Under the pieces are notes generated by a model. That model saw nothing but the letters and a program-made list of their open reading frames with translations. It was not told where the DNA came from and made no database searches. The translations under genes and the position numbers were made by a program. A DNA stretch of 64,000 bases from Caryophanales bacterium UBA6380 (lineage in GTDB: Bacteria; Bacillota_I; Bacilli_A; RFN20; CAG-826). Below are positions 34,512 to 42,861 of this stretch, piece after piece. Position 1 is the first letter of the stretch; every line of letters starts with the position of its first letter. The stretch lies in NCBI GenBank assembly GCA_002438785.1, contig DJQS01000013.1:104150-168149 (forward strand), given 5' to 3'.

Positions 34512-35264
34512 ATGAAAAAGATTGTATCGTGGAACCTTAATGGTTTAAGGGCTTGCTTAAAAAAAGGGTTAACTGAATTTATTAGTGAAGAAAATCCAGA
34601 TATAGCTTGTTTTCAAGAAACTAAAATGCAAATCGAATCAAAAATTGAGGTTTTTAACAATTATCAATATCAATACTATTCTAATGCTATTAAAAAAGGG
34701 TATAGCGGAACTTTGATAATTTCTAAAATAAAACCTATATCTATTATATACGGAATTAATAATGAATATAACGATGAAGGTCGAGTAATAACATTAGAAT
34801 TTGATGATTTTTTCTTAGTTAACGTTTATTCACCTAATTCTAAAGTTGAGTTAGCTCGCTTAGACTATCGAATGGAATATGAGGATAAATTGAGAGAATA
34901 TTTAGTTAGTCTTAAAAAGAAGAAGAATGTTATTTTGTGCGGAGATTTAAATGTGGCTCATGAAGAAATTGATATTAAAAATCCAAAAAGTAATGAGAGA
35001 TCTGCAGGCTTTTCTATTGAAGAGCGTAACAAATTTAGTCAGTTACTTTGTGATAATTTTATAGATACTTATCGATATTTATATCCTAATGATGTTAAAT
35101 ATAGTTGGTGGAGTTATAGATTTAATGCTAGAAAAAATAACGCTGGATGGCGAATTGATTATTTTGTAGTAAATAAAGAATTTATTGATTATGTAGTCGA
35201 TAGTAAGATTTTAAATAATATCGAAGGTAGTGATCATTGTCCAATTGAATTAATAATTAAATAA
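34512..35264 (+). CDS. xth: Exodeoxyribonuclease III (AP endonuclease)
   Basis: 250 residues from ATG 34512, nine bases after AAGGTG; an in-frame ATG at 34491 precedes that site. Motifs of the ExoIII/APE1 family: V-S-W-N-L-N-G-L-R-A, C-F-Q-E-T-K (metal Glu), the N-V-Y-S-P-N segment, L-C-G-D-L-N-V-A-H, W-R-I-D-Y-F and the catalytic G-S-D-H-C-P. It cuts abasic sites in DNA repair. The 117 bases before it hold no gene; the start of transcription is probably there but I cannot place it firmly. Confidence 0.94.
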   Translation: MKKIVSWNLNGLRACLKKGLTEFISEENPDIACFQETKMQIESKIEVFNNYQYQYYSNAIKKGYSGTLIISKIKPISIIYGINNEYNDEGRVITLEFDDFFLVNVYSPNSKVELARLDYRMEYEDKLREYLVSLKKKKNVILCGDLNVAHEEIDIKNPKSNERSAGFSIEERNKFSQLLCDNFIDTYRYLYPNDVKYSWWSYRFNARKNNAGWRIDYFVVNKEFIDYVVDSKILNNIEGSDHCPIELIIK

Positions 35265-35300
35265 AATTGTTTAAAGTTATAAAAGAAAATTACATAAATA

Positions 35301-35326
35301 AAAAAGTAGGTTTCCCTACTTTTTTA
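35301..35326. terminator. Bidirectional terminator between xth and rpsD
   Basis: AAAAAGTAGG (35301-35310), TTTC loop, CCTACTTTTT (35315-35324), with A-rich and T-rich flanks on both sides. It lies 28 bases before the end of rpsD (minus) and after xth (plus), and can serve both. Confidence 0.85.
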
Positions 35327-35353
35327 TTATTGCTACCAATTTTAATTATCAAA

Positions 35354-35956
35354 CTATAATAATCTATTATAGTATTCAACGATTTGAGCTTCTTTAATAT
35401 CACTTGGAAGTTCATTACGTTCTGGATATCTTGTAAATTTGCCGCTTCTTTTTTCAACATCTCTTTCAACATATCCAACAGTAGTTGCACTAGCTTCGAT
35501 AGCAGTTTTAACAACTAATAAATCCTTTGATTTTTCTTTTAAAGAAATTTCATCACCAACTTCACATAAGTAACTAGGAATATCAACTTTTTTACCATTA
35601 ACTAAGATGTGGCCATGAGTAACTAATTGTCTAGCTTGATTTCTTGTTGTTGCAAAACCTAATCTATAAACTAAATTGTCGAGTCTAGACTCAAGAATTT
35701 TAAAGAATGCAATACCAGTTACATCATTACTTTTTGTAGCTAAGTTAAATAATCTTCTAAATTGTCTTTCGTTAACTCCATACATATCTCTTAATTTTTG
35801 TTTTTCTTGGAGTTGCTTTCCATATTCAGAAATTTTAGCTTTATTTTGTCCATGTTGTCCTGGAGCATAAGCTCTCTTTTTTAATTCTTCGCCCGTGCCT
35901 AAAAGTGAAAAGTTTAATCTTCTAGCACGCTTCCATTTTGGTCCTAAATATCTCAT
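35354..35956 (-). CDS. rpsD: 30S ribosomal protein S4
   Basis: 200 residues. It starts with M-R-Y-L-G-P-K-W-K-R-A-R-R and carries the S4 RNA-binding domain at about 90-155 (S-R-L-D-N-L-V-Y-R-L-G-F-A, then the N-G-K-K-V-D-I-P-S-Y segment). The N-terminal zinc cysteines of some S4 proteins are absent, so this is the zinc-free form. It binds 16S rRNA early in small-subunit assembly. A strong GGAGG stands eight bases upstream on the minus strand. The gene is monocistronic with a structured leader, as in Bacillus, where S4 represses its own synthesis. Confidence 0.97.
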   Translation of the reverse strand: MRYLGPKWKRARRLNFSLLGTGEELKKRAYAPGQHGQNKAKISEYGKQLQEKQKLRDMYGVNERQFRRLFNLATKSNDVTGIAFFKILESRLDNLVYRLGFATTRNQARQLVTHGHILVNGKKVDIPSYLCEVGDEISLKEKSKDLLVVKTAIEASATTVGYVERDVEKRSGKFTRYPERNELPSDIKEAQIVEYYNRLL

Positions 35957-35984
35957 TTTCTTTCCTCCTATAAAGATATTGCAC

Positions 35985-36100
35985 TTTAAGTAAGGTATAA
36001 ATTCCTTTCTACGGGTGAGATAATTGTTCGCCTTGTAGCTTAGGTTACTATAAATTTTATTATCTCGTCAGACAAGAAGTATTTATATGCTGCACTTAAA
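35985..36100 (-). ncRNA. Structured leader of rpsD (probable S4 autoregulatory element)
   Basis: On the minus strand, TTTAAGT (plus 36094-36100) pairs with ACTTAAA (plus 35985-35991), closing a domain that contains a perfect eight-pair stem GAGATAAT/ATTATCTC (plus 36059-36066 and 36017-36024) with a long G/C-richer inner loop. The closing arm ends about 25 bases before the rpsD ATG and so can control access to the ribosome site. In Firmicutes rpsD leaders bind S4 and block translation. Family membership rests on position and pairing, not on a covariance search. Confidence 0.6.
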
Positions 36101-36145
36101 TGCCTTAATACTTTACAACATATAGAGCAATAAATCAATCAAATA

Positions 36146-38002
36146 TTATTTGAGTTCAGTAATTCCTTTATATAAATGGTAATAATACCCCTTTTGACTT
36201 AATAAATTTTCATGATTGCCTTGTTCTATAATTTTTCCATGTTCTAAGCATAATATTTCATCACTATTACGAACTGTTGAAAGCCTATGAGCAATTACTA
36301 TTACGGTTCTATCACTCATTAATTTGTCCATTCCTTCTTGAACAAGCTTTTCGGTATGAGTATCAATATTGCTTGTTGCTTCATCTAAAATTAATAATGG
36401 TGGTTTACTTAACGCAGCTCTAGCTAGAGCAAGTAGCTGTCTTTGCCCCTCACTCAAATTATGTCCATCATCATATAAAATAGTATCATAGCCATTTGGA
36501 AGTCTACTTATAAAATTATTAGCATTAACGATTTTACTAGCTTGTATAATTTCTTCAAACGAAGAATGCCTTCTTGAATAAGAGATGTTGTCTTTAATTG
36601 AACCAGTAAATAAATGAGTATCTTGGGTAACCATTGAAATGGCGCGTCTTAAAGATTCTTTTTTTATGTCTCTAATGTCTAATGAGTCATAAGTAATTTG
36701 ACCATCATTAATTTCATAAAACCTCGCAATAAGAGAGATGATTGTAGTTTTTCCAGCTCCAGTAGAACCTACTAAAGCAACTTTTTGTCCAGGTTTTGCT
36801 AACAATGAAACATTATTCAAAACGATTTTTTTATCATTATATTTAAATGTTACATTTTTAAATTTAATTTCCCCTTTAAGTGGCAAAATAATTTCCCTTC
36901 CATCTTTAGACTTACTTTTCCATCCATAATCAAAATTAGAATTATTAGAATGAAGTTTTATTAGTGTTATTGTCCCGTTATCTATTTCTTCATTTTTATC
37001 AAGAAACTTAAATATTCTTTCACTCCCAGCTAGGGCTGAAAGTATATTATTTATATGTTGAGTTATAAAATTAAATGGACGTGCACTTTGTCTAACATAA
37101 ACTAAATAACTAGTTAAAGCAGGAACTCCACCGATTAAAAGGCCTTTTAAAGCAAAAATTACTCCAAGAACACAACTAATAGCAAAATTAAAATAACTTA
37201 AGGAAACTATAACGGGAACGTTCATTTGAGTGTGATAAAAAGCTTTTGTCGCAACACTTTGAAGTTTGTTATTGTGATCTTCAAATTTTTTAAAATTTTC
37301 TTCTTGATGATTGAAAGCTTTTTCTACTTTAGAACCGATAATGTTTTCTTCAATAAAACCATTCATAATCGATAGTTCGTTTTGCATATTTTTAAAATAT
37401 TTTTTACATTTATGTGAATTATAAATAATAAAAACAATCATCAAAAATAAGAAAAGAACAACAATTAATGATAAATATATATTAATTAAGAAAATACCAA
37501 TTAAAGTTCCAATGATGTTTGATAGCGAGAAGACAAAATTAGCAAAGGAATCATTTAAAGCATTATTTAATGTATCAATATCATTAGTAAAATATGTCAT
37601 AAATTCGCCATGAGTATGTTTATCAAATTCAGAAATTGGCAAATGTAATGTATGATTAATTAATTCTTTTCTAATCTGACCAATTATTTTTTGCGAAGTT
37701 CTAATCATTAATTGATTATATAGAATGGTTGAAATAACTCCAAAAAAATATAAAGAGCTCATTAAAACTATCGAATTTATTAAATTAGACCAAGAAGAAG
37801 AGTTGTTTTTAATCTGAAGTATAGATTTAATAACATTCTGAAGCATAAATGTTCCAACAATTGAAGCAATACTACTAAAGATTGTTAAAAAAATAACAAT
37901 GATTAGAATGATTGCTTTATAACCTTTATAGTATTTGAGAAGTCTAAAAAATGTTTTTACAAAATTTTGTGGCCTTTTATTATTAATTGCTAAATTTTTC
38001 AT
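36146..38002 (-). CDS. ABC exporter half-transporter, catalytic partner (MdlB/BmrD-like)
   Basis: 618 residues: six membrane helices in the first 340, then an ATPase domain. Walker A is G-S-T-G-A-G-K-T, the signature is L-S-E-G-Q-R-Q, Walker B is L-L-I-L-D-E with the catalytic Glu, and the switch His is in V-I-A-H-R-L-S. The partner encoded just upstream lacks the last two, so the pair should form a heterodimer with one working and one degenerate ATP site. A 25-residue polar insert precedes the ATPase domain. Substrate unknown; such exporters pump drugs, lipids or peptides. It overlaps the partner gene by four bases. Confidence 0.9.
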   Translation of the reverse strand: MKNLAINNKRPQNFVKTFFRLLKYYKGYKAIILIIVIFLTIFSSIASIVGTFMLQNVIKSILQIKNNSSSWSNLINSIVLMSSLYFFGVISTILYNQLMIRTSQKIIGQIRKELINHTLHLPISEFDKHTHGEFMTYFTNDIDTLNNALNDSFANFVFSLSNIIGTLIGIFLINIYLSLIVVLFLFLMIVFIIYNSHKCKKYFKNMQNELSIMNGFIEENIIGSKVEKAFNHQEENFKKFEDHNNKLQSVATKAFYHTQMNVPVIVSLSYFNFAISCVLGVIFALKGLLIGGVPALTSYLVYVRQSARPFNFITQHINNILSALAGSERIFKFLDKNEEIDNGTITLIKLHSNNSNFDYGWKSKSKDGREIILPLKGEIKFKNVTFKYNDKKIVLNNVSLLAKPGQKVALVGSTGAGKTTIISLIARFYEINDGQITYDSLDIRDIKKESLRRAISMVTQDTHLFTGSIKDNISYSRRHSSFEEIIQASKIVNANNFISRLPNGYDTILYDDGHNLSEGQRQLLALARAALSKPPLLILDEATSNIDTHTEKLVQEGMDKLMSDRTVIVIAHRLSTVRNSDEILCLEHGKIIEQGNHENLLSQKGYYYHLYKGITELK

Positions 38003-39756
38003 TCAAGGTTACCTTCGTTTTGAATATTATAAGTATTAGAATAAATTTCATCTTGCTTTAGTAGTTCATTATGACTACCATGATGACTTATTTTTCCATT
38101 AACCAAAACATAAATATCATTAGCATCTTTTATAGCGCTAATCTTTTGAGAAATAATAATTTTAGTTATACTTTTTAATTCATTTAAATTGCTTTTTAGT
38201 GCTTCTTCGGTAAGATGATCTAAAGCGCTAAATGAATCATCTAAAATAAGTATTTTAGGATTTTTCAATAAGGCTCTAGCAATACAAATTCTTTGCCTTT
38301 GGCCACCTGAAAGATTGGTTCCCCCTTGACTTATCATTGTATTATATCCTTGAGGCAATTGATTATTTATAAAATCATCACAGCAAGCAATTTTACAAAC
38401 TTTTTTAATTTCTTCAATAGAAGCATCCTTATTGCCCCACTTAAGATTATCAAGTATAGTACCACTAAATAATATTGGGTTTTGGAAACAAACAGCTATT
38501 TTATTATGAAGTTCATACAACTTATAGTTTTTGATATTTAAATTATCTATTATTATTTCCCCATCAGTGACATCATAAAACCTTTCAATAAGATTGATTA
38601 ATGTCGTTTTTCCACTGCCAGTTTGCCCAAAAATACCAATAAAATCACCATTATGAATATTCATATTAATATTTTCTAAAACATAATTTTTAGACTTCTT
38701 ATTATATTTAAAATTTACTTTATTAATATTAATATTGCTGGAATTTATTTTTTTATCATCATTACCATCAATTATTTCACTTTGTGTTTCTAAAACATCA
38801 ATAACTCTAATAATACTTGCGTTTGCTCGATTAGTTAATATAAAAACATTAGACATCATAATTAAGACTGCAAGTAATTGCAAAATATAACTTAAAAAAG
38901 TCGATATTTCACTAACATCTTTAATTAATCCTTTTTCAAAAAAAGAAGCACCGAAAGTTAGTAATGCAATAATTGTTGCATACATTACAAATTGAATAGC
39001 AGGTAAATTCATACTAATAGCGCTAAAAGCGCTAGATGAAGTTTTAATTAAGTCACTATTAACGTTTTGGAATTTCTCCATTTCATAATCTTCTTTAACA
39101 TAAGACTTAACAGTTTTTATAGCAATAATCGACTCATCGGTTACTCTATTTAAATCATCGATGGTTTTTTGTAATGATATAAATTTTGGTTTAACATATT
39201 TTAAAATAAGTATGATTAATAAAGATAAAAACGGGACCGCTACTAAAAATATTATGCCTAAATATGGCGAAACAATAAATGCAAGTATTAAGGAAAATAA
39301 TAGCAAAGTAGGACTTCTTAAAGTAGCTCTTAATGATTGACAAAACCAATCTTGGATAATAGTAATATCGTTTGTAAGTCTAGTTATTAAACTATCGTTT
39401 CTAAAATGATCAAGATTATTAAAAGAAAAATTTTGTATTTTTTTAAATTGCTCTTTTCTTAAATTTGCACCAAGGCCTCTACCAGCAATTGCTGTATATT
39501 TAGATCCTAAAACACCTAATATGAATGCTAAGATTGCAGAAACTATCATAGCTATTCCTATAGCATATACCACTTTATAATTAACATTAGTTATTATGTT
39601 ATCTTCGCCATAATTTATTCCACCATTATTTTGTAGAATATAATTCATTAAAAAAGGTATAACGATTTCTAATAAAGTTTCAAGGACAACAAATAAACAT
39701 GCAAGAAAAGTTTCTTTCTTATATGGTTTTAAATATGAAAAAATTTTTTTATACAT
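37999..39756 (-). CDS. ABC exporter half-transporter, degenerate-site partner (MdlA/BmrC-like)
   Basis: 585 residues with six N-terminal helices and an ATPase domain: Walker A G-Q-T-G-S-G-K-T, canonical signature L-S-G-G-Q-R-Q-R, but Walker B L-I-L-D-D with Asp in place of the catalytic Glu, and Gln instead of His in the switch (I-I-I-S-Q-K-I-S). This asymmetry is typical of heterodimeric exporters such as TM287/288 and BmrCD. No ribosome site is visible before the start, only a T-rich run; galT ends 33 bases upstream on the same strand, so co-transcription with it is possible. Confidence 0.9.
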   Translation of the reverse strand: MYKKIFSYLKPYKKETFLACLFVVLETLLEIVIPFLMNYILQNNGGINYGEDNIITNVNYKVVYAIGIAMIVSAILAFILGVLGSKYTAIAGRGLGANLRKEQFKKIQNFSFNNLDHFRNDSLITRLTNDITIIQDWFCQSLRATLRSPTLLLFSLILAFIVSPYLGIIFLVAVPFLSLLIILILKYVKPKFISLQKTIDDLNRVTDESIIAIKTVKSYVKEDYEMEKFQNVNSDLIKTSSSAFSAISMNLPAIQFVMYATIIALLTFGASFFEKGLIKDVSEISTFLSYILQLLAVLIMMSNVFILTNRANASIIRVIDVLETQSEIIDGNDDKKINSSNININKVNFKYNKKSKNYVLENINMNIHNGDFIGIFGQTGSGKTTLINLIERFYDVTDGEIIIDNLNIKNYKLYELHNKIAVCFQNPILFSGTILDNLKWGNKDASIEEIKKVCKIACCDDFINNQLPQGYNTMISQGGTNLSGGQRQRICIARALLKNPKILILDDSFSALDHLTEEALKSNLNELKSITKIIISQKISAIKDANDIYVLVNGKISHHGSHNELLKQDEIYSNTYNIQNEGNLE

Positions 39757-39788
39757 AAAAAATAAAAAAATAGTTGAGTTTAGTAGGT

Positions 39789-41321
39789 TTATATATCTAA
39801 TTTAGAGACAAAATCATGAAAACCTTTTTGTCCTTTTTCATCATTTTTGAATACAGCAGTGTTCTCTAAAATGTGTTCGCATACATTATTTACATATGAA
39901 ATAAGTTTTTTCTCAGCATCTATTTTAGTTGAGGAATATCCATCTTTTAATAAATCTTTAATCATGAAACGATGTACAAATAAATCGTTATCGTCTTTAT
40001 TTAAAGAAACTTCGTCATAAGGGATTTCTCTATCCATTATTTTTTCGATTTCATCAAATTGTCTTTGTAATCTACCAGGTAAAATAAATAAACCCATAGC
40101 TTCAATTAAGCCAATACTTTCGTGTTTAATATTTTGATATTCAGGATGAACATGAAAAATTCCATCAGGAAATTCCTTGCTAGTATTATTATTTCTTAAA
40201 ATTATCGTAAAAATATATTTATTATTTTCTTTTCGACAAATAGGAGAAACAGTATTATGTTGAATACCTTCTGTTGACGAATATATATCGCATTTAGCAT
40301 TGGTATAGTTGTTCCAAACATGAACAATATTATTAACTAATTTAATTATGTCATCTCTATTTGTTCCTTCAATTTGTAAAGCACTATTGTACCAATCTAA
40401 AATCCCAAATGATAAATCTTTATATTTAGTTTTAATAATTTCTTTAATTTTTGCTTTATGCATTGGCATTAAATGCTCTCCGCCTTGAAAATGTTCGTGA
40501 TTTAAAATAGAGCCTCCAACAATAGGGAGAGGTGCATTACTTCCAATAAAATAATTTGGCAAATAGTCTACAAAATCTAATAATTTTATTGGTGTAGTAT
40601 CATCAATTTTCATAGGATGATGCTCTTCGTTAATTATGATGCAATGCTCATTATAATAAGCATATGGTGAATATTGCATGAACCATTTTTCATTGTTTAA
40701 TTTCAATTTAATTGTTCTTAAATTTCTTCTTGCAGGTTGAGTTAAAGACCCTTCAAAACCTTCGTTTTCTTTGCATAATAAGCAATCTGGATATTTTGCG
40801 CCAGCTTTTAATAGTAATAATTTTGCAGTATCTTTATTATTTTTTTCTGGTTTTGATAAATTAATTGTTATTTCTAAATAAGTATCTTTATTTAAAGGCT
40901 TATAAGTCCAATGCAAATTTTTATCAATAGCTGTTTTCTGAATGTATCCATTTTTAATAGATAAATTAAATAAATATTTACATGCTGTTTTCGAATCGAT
41001 ACTATTTTTAATCTCATTAAAAGTTTTATTAATTATTGATGGAAGTGGTGTAAGTTCACCTAAGATATTAGTAATAAAAATATTAACATATTCTTCATTA
41101 CATAACTCGTTTTCAAGTATATATTCTTTTAATTCAAGAATAATTGAATCAGGGACAATTAAATTTTTAATATAATCAAAATTAAAATCACCATTATATG
41201 GACGATTTAATTTTAATTGACTTAGTAAAACATTTCTTTGATAAATTACATCATATTCATCTAAATTTAAATGAAATTCAGCATATTTTATTAACTTTTC
41301 TACTATTAAATTTCCTTGCAT
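39789..41321 (-). CDS. galT: UDP-glucose-hexose-1-phosphate uridylyltransferase (class II GalT)
   Basis: 510 residues, the long Firmicutes form of GalT, which lacks the short H-P-H motif context of the E. coli enzyme. The class II signature N-H-E-H-F-Q-G-G-E-H is present near residue 280. It swaps UMP between UDP-glucose and galactose-1-phosphate in the Leloir pathway. galK and galE are not in the window. AAGGGG seven bases upstream and a TATAAT make a conventional promoter and start. Together with the GH3 enzyme and glycogen genes it suggests use of mixed oligosaccharides. Confidence 0.93.
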   Translation of the reverse strand: MQGNLIVEKLIKYAEFHLNLDEYDVIYQRNVLLSQLKLNRPYNGDFNFDYIKNLIVPDSIILELKEYILENELCNEEYVNIFITNILGELTPLPSIINKTFNEIKNSIDSKTACKYLFNLSIKNGYIQKTAIDKNLHWTYKPLNKDTYLEITINLSKPEKNNKDTAKLLLLKAGAKYPDCLLCKENEGFEGSLTQPARRNLRTIKLKLNNEKWFMQYSPYAYYNEHCIIINEEHHPMKIDDTTPIKLLDFVDYLPNYFIGSNAPLPIVGGSILNHEHFQGGEHLMPMHKAKIKEIIKTKYKDLSFGILDWYNSALQIEGTNRDDIIKLVNNIVHVWNNYTNAKCDIYSSTEGIQHNTVSPICRKENNKYIFTIILRNNNTSKEFPDGIFHVHPEYQNIKHESIGLIEAMGLFILPGRLQRQFDEIEKIMDREIPYDEVSLNKDDNDLFVHRFMIKDLLKDGYSSTKIDAEKKLISYVNNVCEHILENTAVFKNDEKGQKGFHDFVSKLDI

Positions 41322-41345
41322 AAATTTACCCCTTAATCATTTAAT

Positions 41346-41351
41346 ATTATA
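41346..41351 (-). promoter_or_regulatory. -10 box of galT
   Basis: TATAAT on the minus strand, 24 bases before the galT ATG, with AAGGGG between them. The intergenic space to gpmA (153 bases) also holds a TATAAT on the plus strand at 41397-41402, so the two genes are divergently transcribed. Confidence 0.5.
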
Positions 41352-41474
41352 TCATAATTAATAACTATAATTGATGATAAAATCTTTTAAAAATAATATA
41401 ATATTAAAGTAAGTTTTATATTCTAATATATTTGGATCAATAATCTTACATATTAAATAAAAGGAAGGAAAATT

Positions 41475-42230
41475 ATGGCAAAAACTTATGAATTAGTCTT
41501 AATTAGACATGGTGAAAGTGAATGGAATAAGTTAAATTTATTCACTGGATGGACTGATGTAGATTTATCTGAAAAAGGTAAAGAAGAAGCTACAAATGGT
41601 GGTAAATTATTAAAGGAAGAAGGCTTTTATTTTGATGTAGCTTATACTTCTTATTTAAAAAGAGCTATTCATACTTTAAATAGAGTTTTAGAAGCTATGG
41701 ATGAAGAATATATCCCTGTTTATAAAACTTGGAAATTAAATGAAAGACATTATGGAGCCTTACAAGGTTTAAATAAAGCTGAAACAGCTGAAAAGTTTGG
41801 TGAAGAAAAAGTTAAAATTTGGAGAAGAAGTTATGATGTTCAACCTCCAGCTCTTGAACCAACTGATCCTCGTAATCCAGCTTTACAAAAGCCTTATAAA
41901 GATGTTGATAAAAACGAATTACCATTAACTGAATGCTTAAAAGATACTGTTGCTCGTGTCGTACCTTATTTTGAAGAAGTTATTAAAAAAGATATGATTG
42001 CTGGTAAAAAAGTTATTATTGCAGCTCACGGTAATAGTTTAAGAGCACTTGTTAAATATCTTGAACATATTAGTGATGCTGATATTGTTGCTTTAAATAT
42101 ACCTACTGGCGTTCCATTAGTATACGAATTAGATGAAAATTTTGAAGTAATTTCAAAAAGATATTTAGGCAATCAAGAAGCAATTAAAAAAGCAATGGAA
42201 GCTGTTAAAAATCAAGGAAAAGCAAAATAA
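41475..42230 (+). CDS. gpmA: 2,3-bisphosphoglycerate-dependent phosphoglycerate mutase
   Basis: 251 residues, the usual length. It interconverts 3- and 2-phosphoglycerate in glycolysis through a phospho-His. Motifs: L-I-R-H-G-E-S-E-W-N with the catalytic His, F-T-G-W-T-D-V-D-L, the E-R-H-Y-G-A-L-Q-G-L-N-K segment, and the second His in I-A-A-H-G-N-S-L-R. AAGGAAGG lies before the start. Pfk and Pyk are encoded five kilobases away on the other strand. Confidence 0.96.
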   Translation: MAKTYELVLIRHGESEWNKLNLFTGWTDVDLSEKGKEEATNGGKLLKEEGFYFDVAYTSYLKRAIHTLNRVLEAMDEEYIPVYKTWKLNERHYGALQGLNKAETAEKFGEEKVKIWRRSYDVQPPALEPTDPRNPALQKPYKDVDKNELPLTECLKDTVARVVPYFEEVIKKDMIAGKKVIIAAHGNSLRALVKYLEHISDADIVALNIPTGVPLVYELDENFEVISKRYLGNQEAIKKAMEAVKNQGKAK

Positions 42231-42270
42231 TAGTTAAGTTTTGCAATGTTTTTATAAAAAATAGAGCATT

Positions 42271-42801
42271 ATGGCATTTTCAATTACTGATATAATAATC
42301 TTATCTATAATATTAATTTTTACTATATTTGGTGCAATTAAAGGTATTATTGGAAAGATTTTGGGATGGGTAAATTTGTTTATATCAATTGTTATTTCAT
42401 ATTACATCTCAGCTCCAATTACTAGTCTATTTTTAAAGACTGAATTTTATACAAATATGGTTAATTCTATTGGCGAGAAGTGGTCTAACGTATTGCTTTT
42501 AATTTTGACTGGAATTGTAGTTTTCATTATATTATTCATCATTTTTAAATTATTTACGATTGTAATCAATAAATGTATTAATGCAAATAAGATTTTTGGA
42601 TTTTTCAATAAAACACTAGGTGCATTTATTGGCTTTGCGTTTGGATTATTTTTAGCTACATTATATTTATTAATATTCTATGGACTAGCAAAAATCGATC
42701 CGAATATAAATGCTTTTTATGTTAGTGATTTAGCTATTACAGATGAAAAATTTACTCTTAGTAAGATGTTAATGACATATACAATGAAAATATTTAATTA
42801 A
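42271..42801 (+). CDS. CvpA-family membrane protein
   Basis: 176 residues with four predicted membrane helices (about 5-25, 28-48, 70-95, 112-137). The layout (N-terminal I-T-D-I-I-I-L, G-A-I-K-G-I-I-G-K-I-L-G-W at 22-34, and N-K-T-L-G-A-F-I-G-F-A-F-G in the last helix) is that of the CvpA/colicin V production family. Its role is not settled; relatives have been linked to bacteriocin export and envelope stress. No ribosome site is seen; a TATAAA at 42253-42258 would give a leader of only a few bases. It ends at a bidirectional terminator. Confidence 0.75.
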   Translation: MAFSITDIIILSIILIFTIFGAIKGIIGKILGWVNLFISIVISYYISAPITSLFLKTEFYTNMVNSIGEKWSNVLLLILTGIVVFIILFIIFKLFTIVINKCINANKIFGFFNKTLGAFIGFAFGLFLATLYLLIFYGLAKIDPNINAFYVSDLAITDEKFTLSKMLMTYTMKIFN

Positions 42802-42814
42802 ACTTGAAATAATC

Positions 42815-42842
42815 AAAAAAGCTCGATAATTCGAGCTTTTTT
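42815..42842. terminator. Bidirectional terminator between the CvpA-like gene and thrS
   Basis: AAAAAAGCTCGA (42815-42826), TAAT loop, TCGAGCTTTTTT (42831-42842): perfect 12-bp stem, symmetric, between two convergent genes. Confidence 0.9.
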
Positions 42843-42861
42843 ATTTTGCTTTAGTTTTAAC

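Noticed and set aside
39757..39788. Leaderless promoter for the first ABC gene
   Set aside because: The six bases before ATG are all T and the preceding hexamer does not fit a -10 box; co-transcription with galT is simpler.
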